In this document: positions 45,097 through 56,532 of the stretch, in pieces | Position numbering within the stretch: the first letter of the stretch is position 1 | Layout: the number at the start of each line of letters is the position of its first letter | Origin: Rhizomys pruinosus | Taxonomy: Eukaryota > Chordata > Mammalia > Rodentia > Spalacidae | Direction: 5' to 3' | Assembly: GCA_009823505.1 (NCBI GenBank) | Contig: VZQC01009559.1 | Location: 62,001 to 126,000 of the forward strand | DNA: 64,000 bases | The notes under the pieces: model-generated | What the model was told of the DNA's origin: nothing | What the model saw: only the letters and a program-made list of their open reading frames with translations | Database searches by the model: none | Program-made: the position numbers and the translations under genes

Positions 45097-45183
45097 ATTA
45101 AAAAAATAAAGACACGAAATGAATAAATGAAAAATAAAATATTAATTAACAAAGGTGGTTGTTATTCAGTGAGGTTGTTATTT
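44904..45183 (-). repeat. Inverted repeat, right arm
   Basis: Plus-strand B2 followed by TAAAGACACGAAATGAATAA to GAGGTTGTTATTT. It pairs with 44418-44682, with an extra ~9 bp AATAAATGA-like duplication and the B2 stretch that is deleted in the left arm. Confidence 0.92.
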
Positions 45184-45870
45184 AGGGAGGGCACCATTTG
45201 TGACGTAAGCGACACCAGACACAGCATTTTAGAGTGAGAAGTAGCAGTGAACTTTTAGTTTGAAGCACATGCACTCATTTTTTGTAGATCAGAGTCAAGC
45301 ATTGATAATTTCTTATGTTTTCACCCAAATACATTGGTGATAGTGGCTGTGACATGGATAGACATTTTAGTCAGTCATTTTATTTTTCTCCTTGGCTTCC
45401 CATTTTCAAAACAGGGATCTTGAATGTTAGAAAGAAAATTAAAAAATGCAAGCAGATTCAAGTAATAATATTTTGGAAAAAGAGAAACAATCGTAAGTGG
45501 TTGAAGCTCAAATATAAATGGCTAAGGCCATGACTACCAAAATACGGATATTGATTATTAGATTTTAGGCTATCTATATAGGATATAAGCAAAGGAATTA
45601 AAACTTCAGAGGACAGTCAGTGCATCGAGGGTGTTGCCTCATAACTCTTTAAAGTTTCTGTAGAGTAGGTCCAGAGGACTTCATCCACAGCGGTCATTGC
45701 ATGAGGAAGGGGGCGCATTTCAGACCAGAGTCACGCTGCTGTTGCTCTGTGCAATAATTTGACCAAGGCGCGGGGACGGCGCTCTTTGACACAGAGAGTC
45801 AAAACTTTACTCCACTTGTGGAAAGGAAGATTGTTTTACCTTTCTGATTGGAAAAATAGAGACAAAAGTG
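45184..45870. other. Unassigned DNA
   Basis: 45700-45790 is locally CpG-bearing (GGGGGCGCATTTC, AAGGCGCGGGGACGGCGC). No exon recognised. Confidence 0.4.
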
Positions 45871-45880
45871 GTCCAGGAAG

Positions 45881-46138
45881 GGGCTGGAGAGATGGTTCAG
45901 CAGCGCCGACTGCTCTTGTAGAGGATCCCAGTTCGATTCCCAGCACCCACATGGTAGATAAGAACCATCTTTAAGCCAGGCATGGTGGCACACGCCTTTA
46001 ATCCTAGCACGCAGGAGGAAGAGGCAGGTGGATCTCTGTGAATTCAGGGCCAGCCTGGGCTATAGAGTGTGTTCCAGGCCAGCTGGGGCTATAGGGAGAC
46101 CCTGTATCAAAAAGACACCCCCCCCCACACACAAGCAG
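45881..46138 (+). mobile_element. Dimeric SINE: B2 head fused to B1 (second locus)
   Basis: GGGCTGGAGAGATGGTTCAG starts a B2 head of ~94 nt (about 10 bp shortened near GCAGCGCC). It ends AAGAACCATCTTTAA and passes directly into B1 (GCCAGGCATGGTGGCACACG), whose tail includes a C run. GTCCAGGAAG flanks the whole unit at 45871-45880 and 46139-46148. The junction is the same as at 4332-4576. Confidence 0.87.
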
Positions 46139-46148
46139 TCCAGGAAGA

Positions 46149-46673
46149 CTATCGTCAGCGTTTCTGAATTCAGGGGACTCACCTGCTTTGTTGCTTGGGG
46201 TGCTCACTGCTTGGGACACTTAACACCAGCCCTAAGCTTTTTTTCCAAACTGGCATTTTGTGAGGAAAGTGAAGATGACATTCTTCCAGGAAGAACCAGG
46301 ACCCTTTCCATCTGGCCCACTGCCAGGCTTGAATAAACCTTGAAAGTGTTCCAAAGAAGTTATAAAATGTCTGGAAACTTCTGGAGGTGAGGAAAAGACT
46401 ATGATGTTCATAAAGGAACTATATGCCGACTGGTATACTACACACATACTTCTAACATACATGCAGATACTGTTATTATTTGTATGCATACAACAAGAGT
46501 TTATCAGGTAAAGAGGTCCAGGACACATAATCTTATTTGTGGCCTGGTCTTGCTAACTTCAAAGCCTATCTCCCTGTTCTTCATCAAGCATGGTGCCTGG
46601 TAACAGAGGAGTCCCACTTTGCTTTATCCACTGCAGTATTCAACAGTTCCTCCAACAGTGTCGTCTCCTTGAA
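46149..46673. other. Unassigned DNA
   Basis: No repeat or exon recognised; a 98-codon minus frame at 46232-46528 has no known relative. Confidence 0.4.
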
Positions 46674-46880
46674 CAATAGTTCTCAACTGGGGGCTAATTT
46701 TGCTGTCACAAGCCCTTTCATAGTAGTAGGAGAACTTTCTGGCTGTCATACATGGGGGGGGCGGGAGGGGTGGCACAACAAGCACCTAGCAGCACAGGGC
46801 AAGGGTGCTACAGGACGCCACAGTGCACAAGGCAGCTCTCCAGCAAGGAATCGCCCAGGTTAAACTGCAAGCTATCAAAG
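46674..46880 (+). mobile_element. MER5A-like hAT-Charlie DNA transposon
   Basis: TAGTTCTCAACTGGGGGCTA, CTTTCTGGCTGTCATACATG, a GGGGGGGCGGGAGGGGTGG tract, CAAGGGTGCTACAGGACGCC and CAGTGCACAAGGCAGCTC appear in MER5A order. This non-autonomous element has no coding capacity. The terminal inverted repeats are degraded. Confidence 0.78.
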
Positions 46881-49044
46881 CCTTGGTACCCTGCCCATTG
46901 CAGGGCCCCCATGCTGCCTAAGCCCTCCCCATCTCTACGTTTCCTTGTCTTGGAAAATTTTTTTCCCTAGCTTTATATAACCCATTTTTATTTCTAGAAA
47001 ATTAGAAGAACTGAATAATTAATGCAATCTTCCCATTATCAAACTTTCATTAATATCTATTTGTAGAAGTGATTAGCTAGACACTGCACAGTGAATTAGA
47101 TCTTGTGTCTATTAGGAGTGTATAATCTTAGGTAGACTTCTTTACTAATGTGCAGAAGAGAAACTGCAGGAAAAAAAAAGCCTTGCTGACCTTACATGCA
47201 CCAGCAAGGGAGACTTTGCAGTTCCTGAGGTTAACATGGAGAGGGAACGTGTTTCAGGAGAGGAGCAAAGGTTATGGGGAGGGCAGGCCTATGTTCCCTT
47301 TGGCTAGCCAGGGAATGTCATCACCACATCCCGGCTCACTGGAGGATGTAGTATAGAACAATGACTTTGAGAATCTACTGACAGTGGGAAGCTGACGATG
47401 GAAGCTACACTGAGCATACATCCTGTCAGTGTGCACATCTCCTCCTCTCTCACAGACACAGACACGCACACCCTTACAGCAGCCTGCTTGTTACTGATAT
47501 AACCAAATAAACTATTTTATATTTTCCTTTTCCCATGTGAGAACAACTTTAAGAAAAGAGCAATTTGGTTATCGTATGTGTCCTCACAGTCCCCTTAATT
47601 GTTTAAATTCTTTGAACAAAAGGTAAATATTTTATTTGCTACTCTTTGGGAAAAAATACAGCATTAGTTCATTAAGATATCACAATATTTATAAAAGTAT
47701 AGATCAATGTATTCCCTTGTGCCCAAGTCAAACATAATTTGTGAAGAAAGAAGCTTTATAAATACAGAATTCTTGGCTATTTATTTCCTTAAATGAAGCA
47801 TTAAGGCAGAAAAAAAGGGTTGAGACTCTTTTGGTTGTATTACCCACGAGTAGCCACAAGAGGGGGTATGAAGAACGCAATCCTTTTTGGAGTTGGGATT
47901 TCAGAAGCCACAGCAGGGAAGCGGCCCCTAAGATCTTCTTCCAGTATTGTGTATTGGAGGAACGGACCCCAAGAACAATCACTTGCATGCCTTTTAACAT
48001 GCTGTCAACACAGAAATGAGAGGAAGGGAAGGTTTCGGAGTTCCCGTGAGGTGCCAGCGCTTGCTTCCTAACGCTGTTTTGGGCGGAATCTTAAGTCATT
48101 TTAGACAGGCATCTGATCTATCTGATTGAGCTAGCAGTTCGCCATGGCAGAAACAGTCTAGGCTTCTGGCGGGACCCAGTGTTTGAGTGGACGTCATTTC
48201 TCCAAACTTGAATGAATTTACCAGAGTAATTTTGTTTCCATCTGGCATATTTAAAGAGGGCGGAGTGTAAGCATCATTCTCTTTTCTTTCAAAACAAAAG
48301 AAAATAGAAACCATAGTCTAGATCTCCCCCAGCCCTCACCTTTGTTTATATGTCACCATCACGCGGCGGTGGAGGGGATGTCCCACAGAGTTAGTAGTGC
48401 CCAGGTTCCTCTCGGCAGGCCAAAAATTGCTTGGTATAAAGAAAGGCACTGTGGGCCGCGGTCCTTAAATTCTGGCCTACAGTACCACCTGGCTTGTTTT
48501 CTTTTTCAGGCACAAAGTGCTGGCTCCACCGTGACTCTCGGGTGCAGCAGGTTTTGATGGGATCAGGGGATGATCATTTCCTTCAAGGTCCGAGCTGGTA
48601 GGGACACTGCCGGTGGGGAAAACTCCCTTGAGAATCTCTACTCTGGGGGTCATCCTGAGATCTCCTTTGCTCTGGAGAGTGGGTCTGGGAATGTGACGCT
48701 CACAGATGACAGTAACTATGTTTTCCGTGTGGGACTAGTGCCTTGGGTGGATTCTGATCTTCGAGTCTAGGAGATTGAAACTTCCCTATGCTCAGAAAAC
48801 CTTGGAGACTGATGCCTTTAAAATAAAACTTCTGAATTAAAGAAGCCCTCAGTCCACTTTTTTGTCCCCCAGAATATTTCAAAGCACCAGAATTTCTGCC
48901 GATAGCTTCACCTAACCCTGCTAACACCCGTAGCCCTTTATTCTGAAATCTCAGTGTATGGAGAGTGAGCCAGTGAACATATTATATAACTGAGTAGCTG
49001 GATCTTGCCAGACATGGATTGACTCCCACTCATAATGATACTGG
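46881..49044. other. Unassigned, repeat-poor stretch of about 2.2 kb
   Basis: No SINE, L1 or LTR recognised. 47820-48560 is GC-richer and CpG-bearing (AGTTCCCGTGAGGTGCCAGC, CACGCGGCGGTGGAGGGG), with a TTTAAAGAGGGCGG element at 48250-48263. It could be regulatory or an old exon, but no conserved protein is readable. Confidence 0.35.
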
Positions 49045-49195
49045 TAAGTCAGTCTCTGTGTTCACCCATTTTCTCATCTATGAATGGAGACAACAGCTGT
49101 ACCTACCATTCCAGCAGGTTTCTAGTGCTAAATGAGTTACTACTTGAACAGTATTTAGAACAATGTTGCACATGTTGGTGTCAATAAACCTTATC
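49045..49195 (+). mobile_element. MIR SINE
   Basis: CATTTTCTCATCTATGAATG, GTACCTACCATTCCAGCAGG and CAGTATTTAGAACAATGTTG are the MIR 3' half in order. Confidence 0.75.
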
Positions 49196-49879
49196 CATCC
49201 TTTCCAACCTGTACTTCCAGGACCTTGCCTGGAATCTTGAACTAAGAAGCCTGTTGTTTTCTGGGTGTATGCTCTTGTGCTGTGGCACTGGGATGCTGGG
49301 AATTGTGTATCGTTACCTTCGAGGCCTTTCACCTGGTGGACAGCTAAGCCTCGGGGGCCATGCAGAAGCTACTGAAAGGTCATTTATAATTTTTAGCCTT
49401 TGGGGTGTCCAAACTCTCCAGCCGGTTCAAAGCTTCCTGATCCATTATAATCTGGGCACTGTCTTACCTCTGAAAGGGAACAGGACATCCTGTGGAACTA
49501 CTGTTGTCTGCCCTACAGATCAAGTGGTGGCAAGGAGGGCCATCTTTATGCCCAGATGAAGGGCTTCTCACACTGCTCTAAGGCTCAGGGCAGAGCCCTC
49601 ATGTGCCCATGTCTGCTTCCTGGGAGATAAAATGGACATCCTAATCAAAAGCTGCCTTGTGATTCCCAGTTGTGCTTCCGCATGTGATAAACATCAACCA
49701 ATTACTTGCAAGCTTCAGATAAGTATCTTTGATGTTTCATTTTTTACTTTTTCATTTCTTAAAAGGTTGTTTATTGAATAGGTAACAGTATCATGAAGCA
49801 AAATCCAAAGAAAGAGAAGAGCCGTCTCTCCTTCCCTGACCCATCTGCAGTTTACAGCCTTTAAGTCTTCATTTTTTAA
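49196..49879. other. Unassigned DNA
   Basis: Nothing recognised; a 101-codon plus frame at 49254-49559 has no known relative. Confidence 0.4.
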
Positions 49880-50495
49880 TAAATCAATTGACCTTATTTA
49901 TTTGAGAATTTATATGTTCACGAAGCAATTGGGCAGAAAGCTCCCACTTATACCTTTCACCAGCAGGATTCCCCCCCATCACCCCAGACTGGTATGCCGA
50001 CTGGTATGATCTGTGACAAACACCATTGACACAGTGCCATCTCCTGAAGCCCACCATTCACATTAGGCTTCTATCTTAGTGCTGCATGCTCTCTAGGTTG
50101 GGAGAAACGTGGGATGACATATATGTCTACAACTACAATCATGCATAACAATTTCAGTGCCATAAAAATTAATTCTAGCCATTATATGTGTTCACCCTGC
50201 CTGTCACAACCCTGGTGAGCACGGATCTTTGCCATCTCTCCTAGCTCTATCTTTGTAGGGTCATTTAGCTGCAATGGTGCAGTCAGTTTCCTTTTCATAT
50301 TGGCTTCCTCTACTGAGCAGCATGCTTTTAAGATCCCCCATGCCCTCCCCTGGTATTGCTCACATTCATCACGACCTCTCTGTGCTCACTGGTCAAGGAC
50401 ATCTCGGATGGGCTCAGGTTGACAGCTGTTAATAGAACCGTTGTAAGCATTCTCATCCAGGGCTTTGTTTGGATTTAAGTTTTCATCGTAACACT
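49880..50495 (-). mobile_element. Ancient L1 (L1M-type) fragment
   Basis: CCTCTACTGAGCAGCATGCT, TTAAGATCCCCCATG, CACTGGTCAAGGACATCTCG and GGATTTAAGTTTTCAT follow the antisense end of mammal-wide L1M ORF2. The part left of 50170 is weaker. Confidence 0.65.
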
Positions 50496-50500
50496 TAAAA

Positions 50501-50502
<2 letters not shown>

Positions 50503-50551
<49 letters not shown>

Positions 50552-50697
50552 CTTTGCAGAGGCCCACGGAAGCCAGACAGAGACGCTCAATTCTCTGGAG
50601 TTACAGGCAATGCCCTGATATAGGTACTGGGAACAGAACTGGGATCCTTCTGAGAGCAATGGATGCTCTTAACCACGGAGCCATCTCTCCAACCACC
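50503..50697 (-). mobile_element. B3/B2-family SINE with (TG)n
   Basis: (TG)n at 50503-50549, then AGAGGCCCACGGAAGCCAGA, CTGGAGTTACAGGCAATG and CTTAACCACGGAGCCATCTC, the antisense of a B3-type element with the TG tract at its tail side. Confidence 0.8.
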
Positions 50698-51374
50698 ATA
50701 TTAACACTTTCAAGTAGCTCTGACAGATAGGAAATCTTAACCACTTGGGACTTAGAGTTGTTTCATATATCTGGGATGGGATGCACCTTGTATTGAAGGT
50801 GGCCTCAAGAAGCTAAGATAACCAGTCTCATACTGCCTTGAACAGAAACATTCTCTAAAACCTGTCTTCTTTCTTTTTCTATTTCTTTGTTCCCTCCGAG
50901 GGATATGGCACAATACTGCTTAAGATGCTGTCCTTACTAGGGGATAAGGTGGAATTGACATGTTCCTGATGGATCACTTTTTTCTTCTCCTTCTATCCAC
51001 ACTTCCTTCAGTCTCTGGCCCCAGGAAAGGCTCTATATATTGATGTGACCATCACTCCAGGCTCTCAGTTTGAACTAATCTAAACCTGCCCTTTTCCACC
51101 CTTAGCTATGTTAAGCCTGGCTCTCATCCCTATAGTTCCATCTTACAGCTATGTTGGTCAAAATTCATCATCATTTCCCTTACTAAATTTTAAATTGCAT
51201 TTTCTTTTCTTACCTTCAGAATTATATACAATAATTCGCCTGCAAGAGGTGTTCAGTAAACATTTATTGCTAGCACAAAATATTGTTGACATTGCTGCTG
51301 TTAAGAACTATTTGATTAATCAGATGCTGTATCCTCTAGCAGGGAAGATCCCTAAGGGGCATGGCTATAAGACT
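50698..51374. other. Unassigned DNA; possible L2 at 51060-51290
   Basis: GGTGTTCAGTAAACATTTATTG near 51248-51269 resembles an L2 3' end, but the remainder is too diverged to be sure. Confidence 0.35.
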
Positions 51375-51580
51375 AACAATAACTAACACATCTTAATATT
51401 TAATTCATCGTAGAGACAACGCTAAGCATTTTCACATGTTATCTCACTTATTCTTATAAAAATCTCCATTGTCATGCCCATTTTTTATATATGAGGGAAA
51501 CTGAGTATTAGAGAAATTAAATGCCTTGCCTGAGGATGTAGATAGATCATGTACAGAAGTATTCCAGAATTTCATGTCAG
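51375..51580 (-). mobile_element. MIR SINE
   Basis: ACGCTAAGCATTTTCACATG, TTATCTCACTTATTCTTATA, GAGGGAAACTGAGTATTAGA and TAAATGCCTTGCCTGAGG are clear antisense MIR. Confidence 0.85.
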
Positions 51581-51686
51581 GGTTGATGGCAACAAAAAAA
51601 GAAAACAAAATTTAATTTGATTTGCCTGTTACACACTGAAGGGAACTGCTGTGTTTATATTTGCATGTGTGTTTATTTGGTTAGTT

Positions 51687-52022
51687 GTTATGGTTTGAAT
51701 AGAATGTCTCCACAGGCTCATGTATGGTGCATTTGGTCCCTAGATTGTTGACACTGTTTGGAAGCTATTGAGCCTTTAAGAGGTGGTACCTGGATGGCGG
51801 AAGTAGGTTCCTAGGGACAGACCTTTGGAAATCTCACCCTCGTAGTGTTCTGTTTCCTGGTTTGCCATGTGTGAACAGCTTCCGACAGAAGTTCCTACCA
51901 GCATGGACTCAGCCACTTAGCACAATGGACTAAGACCCTCTGATACCACGAGCCAAAATAAATCCCTCCTCTCTTATTTCTGTCAGGCATTTTGTCACAG
52001 CAATGAAAAAAATACTAATGCA
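51687..52022 (+). mobile_element. ORR1-like LTR (ERVL-MaLR), solo
   Basis: GTTATGGTTTGAATAGAATG, TCATGTATGGTGCATTTGGT, GAGCCTTTAAGAGGTGG, ACGAGCCAAAATAAATCCC and GCATTTTGTCACAGCAATG are in the order of rodent MaLR LTRs. AATAAA is present. No internal viral genes are attached. Confidence 0.75.
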
Positions 52023-52257
52023 TTACTTTCCCCAAAATCTAGAAACTGCGTAAGGACGGGGCTGTTTGTCCCACGTATCCTTAGCTTTCTTGTAAACTTC
52101 CTGGTCAGTCTCAGGTATTCCTAGTCTATGAATGATCTCAAATAACCTGCGGGGTCAAGAATAAGGCATTTTGGGAGAAGAATGTGAACAGTCATCATAA
52201 GGAATGTATTGTTAAACCACCTGCTAACACGTTTCTTCCTGATTAATGTCTGGTATG
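52023..52257. other. Unassigned DNA
   Basis: Nothing recognised. Confidence 0.4.
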
Positions 52258-52436
52258 GATCTTTTTATTTTTATTTTATGTGTAGAATGTTTTGCCTGCA
52301 TGTATGTAAGTGCATTCATGTCGGGAGGCCAAAAGAGGTGTTGAACTGGAGTTACAGACCTTGTTAGCTGCCATGTAGATGCTGGGAACTGAGCACAGCT
52401 CCTCTGTCTTAACCACTGAGCTACCTCTCCAGCCCC
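52258..52436 (-). mobile_element. B2 SINE, internally shortened
   Basis: CTTTTTATTTTTATTTTATG tail, GGAGGCCAAAAGAGGTGTTG, GATGCTGGGAACTGAGC and CTGAGCTACCTCTCCAGCCC. CTGGTATGGATCTTT and CTGGTTTGGAGCTTT flank it as a likely worn target-site duplication. Confidence 0.9.
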
Positions 52437-53149
52437 TGGTTTGGAGCTTTCATAGAGAAATGTCACATTCTTATACAAAGTAACATATAACTGGTGTTAA
52501 AAACACATTTTCTAAATGATTTATACAATAGAATCAGGACCCCAGAAATTTTCCTTGAAATTATGACCACATTTACACATTAGTGCTAGGATTACATCAT
52601 TGTACCAAGCCACGAGTTATCAGTAAGAACCAAGGGAGAAGAAGTTTGTGTTTCCACAGTTAAAACCTTGATGTACCTCTGAGAAACACAAAAGCTATCT
52701 GGATTCTTCATGTCATCAGACAGGACAATGGAAACAACGTGAGACTGGACTATTGTACACTTCTCAAAAGCATGGTGATTTGCTCTTGATTTCCTGTTGC
52801 TAGACTTTCAAGTTTTAACTGCTCAGTGTGGCATTCAAGAAGTCCCATTTTTATGACCCCTAGTTTATATCTTCACCCTTATATAATGGTCCTCGGCAGA
52901 CACTCTGGTCTACTGGAATGGATTCTTCTGTCCCCTTCATGTCAGGGTCATTTCAATCTTTGTTGCTCAGAAAGCAAGATTTACTCACATCTCTCTCCAC
53001 TTACACTTGCCCCGTTCCCCAAAATTGGATAGAAATACAGTTTACTGCTTCCTTCTGTGGCTCTAATTACAACCAATCATTATCAGAATTTAGCAGTGTT
53101 AGAAAGTTCACATTCTGCCTTGATGTGAAGCAAGGCTTCATCATTTGCT
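52437..53149. other. Unassigned DNA
   Basis: No repeat or exon recognised. Confidence 0.4.
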
Positions 53150-53265
53150 TGATAGGTGCTTGTGAGGGAGTTACTAACTTCTCTAAACAGTTTCCTCATC
53201 TGTAAAATGTAAATACATGAAATGACCTCATAGAATAGTTATAACAGTAAATTAGTGTGTGAATA
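53150..53265 (+). mobile_element. MIR fragment
   Basis: ACAGTTTCCTCATCTGTAAA, ATGACCTCATAGAATAGTTA and AACAGTAAATTAGTG follow MIR. Confidence 0.8.
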
Positions 53266-53404
53266 TAAAATTGTTAATAGGGCACTATGTAGAAATCAAC
53301 AACTATAGACAGTTTTGCATACTTCTTAATTATTTCAAATGCTACTCCAATTAGATTGCAATTCCCTATATGAGAACAAAGATCACAACTTTCATTTTAT
53401 TTTA

Positions 53405-53637
53405 TTTTATTTATTTTTGTATGTGTATGAATGTACTGTCTGCATGTAGGTCTGTGCACCCGTGTCATGCAATGCCGCGGAGGTCAGAAGAGGGTCTTGG
53501 ATTCCCCTGGAACTGGAGTTCTCCTGGAATTGGAGTTACAGATGGTTCTTAGCTGCCATGTGGGTGCTGGGGATTGAACCCGGGTCCTCTGTAAGAGCAG
53601 TCGGTGCTCTTAACTGCTAGACTATCTCTCCAGCCCC
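53405..53637 (-). mobile_element. B2 SINE
   Basis: Full-length and fairly young (CCCGTGTCATGCAATGCCGC). Together with the next B1 it lies inside one pair of CACAACTTTCA repeats (53394-53404 and 53798-53808). Confidence 0.94.
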
Positions 53638-53639
53638 TA

Positions 53640-53797
53640 AACTACATTTTATTTTTGTCTTTTCGAGACAGGGTCTCCCTGTAGTCCCAGCTGTCCTGGA
53701 ACTCACCCTGTAGACCAGGCTGGCCTTGAACTCATAAAGATCCACCTGCCTCTGCCTCCCAAGTGCTAGGATTAAAGACGTGTGCCACCATGCCTGG
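53640..53797 (-). mobile_element. B1 SINE
   Basis: TTTTCGAGACAGGGTCTCCC to GTGCCACCATGCCTGG, complete. The B2 sits at its tail side, either nested there or carried in with it. Confidence 0.94.
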
Positions 53798-53892
53798 CAC
53801 AACTTTCACTTTAAATAATCACAACTACATATGTTCTTTCAGTCCCAACTTAAGTGGAACCAAACATGGAGTTAAAGAGATGACACTTTTAT

Positions 53893-54030
53893 TGCCAGCC
53901 ATGTGGTGCTGTTCAGTACTCAGGAGGCAAAGGTAGGGTGATTTCTGCGATATCAAGGTTAGCCTGGTCGATACAGGGAGTCCAGGCCAGCTGGAGCTAT
54001 AGGGAGACCCTGTCTCAAAAAAAGAATAAA
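53893..54030 (+). mobile_element. B1 SINE
   Basis: GTACTCAGGAGGCAAAGGTA, AGCCTGGTCGATACAGGGAG and GAGACCCTGTCTCAAAAAAA. Confidence 0.92.
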
Positions 54031-55071
54031 AGCTAAAGAACTAACAATTTCGACACATTGGGCTCTAGGCAAGTCTGCATGATGGTGCAATTAATTGCAC
54101 TTGGGCTCACAAAGGGGGACTACTATGCTACCCTGGTGGTAACAGCAGGAAGGATTTGCATTCAATTTCAGAAATGTCAGGTTGATGAAAGCTTAAGACT
54201 GCTAAGGCGCAAGTGGGCAGTAGTATTCACAGTTCTGCCAATGTGGGAGAAATCTGAGCTGGCCATAATCCATTTTCAAGTCATTTATGTGCAGTGTCCA
54301 GGAGGTTGTAGAAGCCTTGTAGGAATCCAGCTTCTCTTGGTAAGTCATCATGGTTCTAACTGCACTTTTGCCTGACAGACAACCCTGGCATGTATCCAAA
54401 CCCTATAGGATAAAATAAGGTAGTTAAGATACTCTGCAGAGTGTTTTGGACCAGTCCCTGACACCTGAACTGTTTTTGCTAGGTTGATATTTTCTGAGCA
54501 AACCCAGATTCATTCTGATGGACAGTGGGCTAACTTTGTCTTGTTTAGCTTGTAATCTTCCTCAGTATATGGGAAACATGTCCAAGACATGCTTCTGCCT
54601 GTGTGTCTCCAATAAGTTCTGTTCAGTTTGGGATATGCTAGCCTCTTCTGTCCATTTCTAGGCAACTTCTCCCTGTGGTAGCTTTTTCTTTTATATCAGA
54701 TTTTTCCCAAACAGGCATCTCTTGGAGTAAAACTACAGAGCCTACAAATGATCTATGAACAAGAATTGTAGGCTTGTGTATTGGCTACATGCATGATTAT
54801 TAGCTTGCAAAAGAAGTGTCAGCATCTGTACAAAGATAAAAATGAAACAATGATGGTCCTATGTCCCAACTGGAAGAGAAGACAGTTGGGCTCCACTTCC
54901 CAGTGGGAGAGAATATTTCAAGACAATGGGCACTTTTAATGCCACTAGAAGCTTGTGTGGGCCCACATATACTAAAGACTAAAAGAAACCTTGTTTTTAC
55001 CTGCAGGAATCCATGGCTAACTTTGTGGGAACTACTGGAGTTATTATAGTGGATCAAGAATAAAATAGCGC
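54031..55071. other. Unassigned DNA
   Basis: No repeat family seen. A 105-codon plus frame at 54058-54375 has no recognised relative or codon signature. Confidence 0.4.
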
Positions 55072-55250
55072 TTGGACTGCTAGATGGCTCAGCTGGTGAA
55101 AATACTTGCTGCTCAGCCTGATGTCCTGAATGCAGAGCCCAAGATCCACAAGGTGAAAGGAAAGAACCATGTTCTGCAAGTTGTCCTCTGACCTGCACAT
55201 GGGCTTACCATGGTACATATCCTGCCTCCAATAAATAAATGTAATAGAAT
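55072..55250 (+). mobile_element. B3-type SINE
   Basis: TGCTAGATGGCTCAGCTGG, CCTGATGTCCTGAATGC, GCAAGTTGTCCTCTGACC and an AATAAATAAATG tail. Confidence 0.75.
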
Positions 55251-55329
55251 AGAACGAGACTGCTGAACGACTGGCTCTTAGATTCAGAGGGAGATGAGAG
55301 AAGGAGTCATTGCCTTCAGCTCTCTGCCC

Positions 55330-55615
55330 ACTGGTCATGACACAGGGCCTCAGTAGTTCTAATACAATGCTCGTAGAGTTGGTCCTGCTTAAATTGAATG
55401 GGTCACGAAACAAAACCAGAAGTCATGAATCTGGGACAAGGACTGAGAGAGAGGAGGGAGGGGATTGATAGGGATGAAAGGGGAGATGGGGAGGAGGTTG
55501 ATATGGATGAGAAGGGAGATGAGTGAGGTGAGGAGAGAGAGTCAGCTGAATGTGTTATATACATGTATGGAATTGTCAAAGAACAAAATAAAAAATGAAA
55601 CAAATCCCAAGGTCA
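55330..55615 (+). mobile_element. L1-like 3'-end remnant (or ERV-derived)
   Basis: A purine-rich G/A stretch at 55430-55545 is followed by TGTGTTATATACATGTATGG and AATTGTCAAAGAACAAAATA, a typical rodent L1 3' terminus. Confidence 0.5.
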
Positions 55616-55693
55616 AACAAATAAAAAAAAAAATTGGACGGGAAATAGAACAATAGAGATGTCAAGTAAAGAAATCATTCTTCTAAAATGACT

Positions 55694-56010
55694 GTTGAGA
55701 CTGGGGAAATGGCTCAGTGGGTCAAGTGCTTGCTGCAGACCTGAGTTTGATTTCCAGCACTCAGGTAAAATCTTAGTGCAGTTGCATGTCTCTGTAAGCC
55801 CAGTGCTGGGTGCTGGGGTGGGGCAGGCCAGGCCAGGGGCCTGGGGTCCTGCTTGCAACGTGGTCTATTCAGAACGAGGAAATTGAGGTCCAGGAGGAAT
55901 TGTCTCAAAATGTAGGGTGGCAAGTGATTGGGGAGGACACCTGACATTGATACCTGGCCTCTAAACATGTGCTCATGGGAAATGCACCTGCACATCCATA
56001 CTGCACACAT
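55694..56010 (+). mobile_element. B4 SINE
   Basis: GGGGAAATGGCTCAGTGGGT, TTGCTGCAGACCTGAG, a B1-like body with GCCCAGTGCTGGGTGCTGGG, then GAGGACACCTGACATTGATA and a CA-rich end. Confidence 0.8.
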
Positions 56011-56485
56011 AGCTGTTAAAAGATTAGTGATATGGAGGTAGATGTGAATTAAAAGGAATAGATTTTTGGTGATGTTTTGAAGGGGAGAATGTTGAGGGTC
56101 TGTAAGGGACAATGGTAAGAATGGCATTGGTTATAAGTTTGATAGGTCTCTCTAAATTAATATGCTGGCATCTTAGTCTCCAGAACCTCAGGACATGACC
56201 TGTGTAAGTAGGGTCATTGCCAAAGGAATTAGTTAAGAATTGAGTCGTTCTGCTTTGCTTAGATCCTACTCTAACATGACTAATTTCCTTTTAAAAAGAA
56301 ATATTTGAACAGAGAGATACCCACAGAGGGAGAATGCCATGTGATAATGAAGGCAGACAAAGGGGTGACATCTGTGAGCTGAAGGAGAGGCATGGAACAT
56401 TGTGTAAGATCTTGCCCTGAGATTTCACTCTCCAGAACGGTTTGGTGATGGTTCTTAAGATGCCACCCAATTTGTGGTACTTTTT

Positions 56486-56497
56486 TTTTTTAATTTT

Positions 56498-56532
<35 letters not shown>

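Noticed and set aside
51687..52022. Possible complete endogenous retrovirus
   Set aside because: Only a solo LTR is present; no internal region or second LTR lies nearby. The MLT1 at 56130-56925 is also solo.
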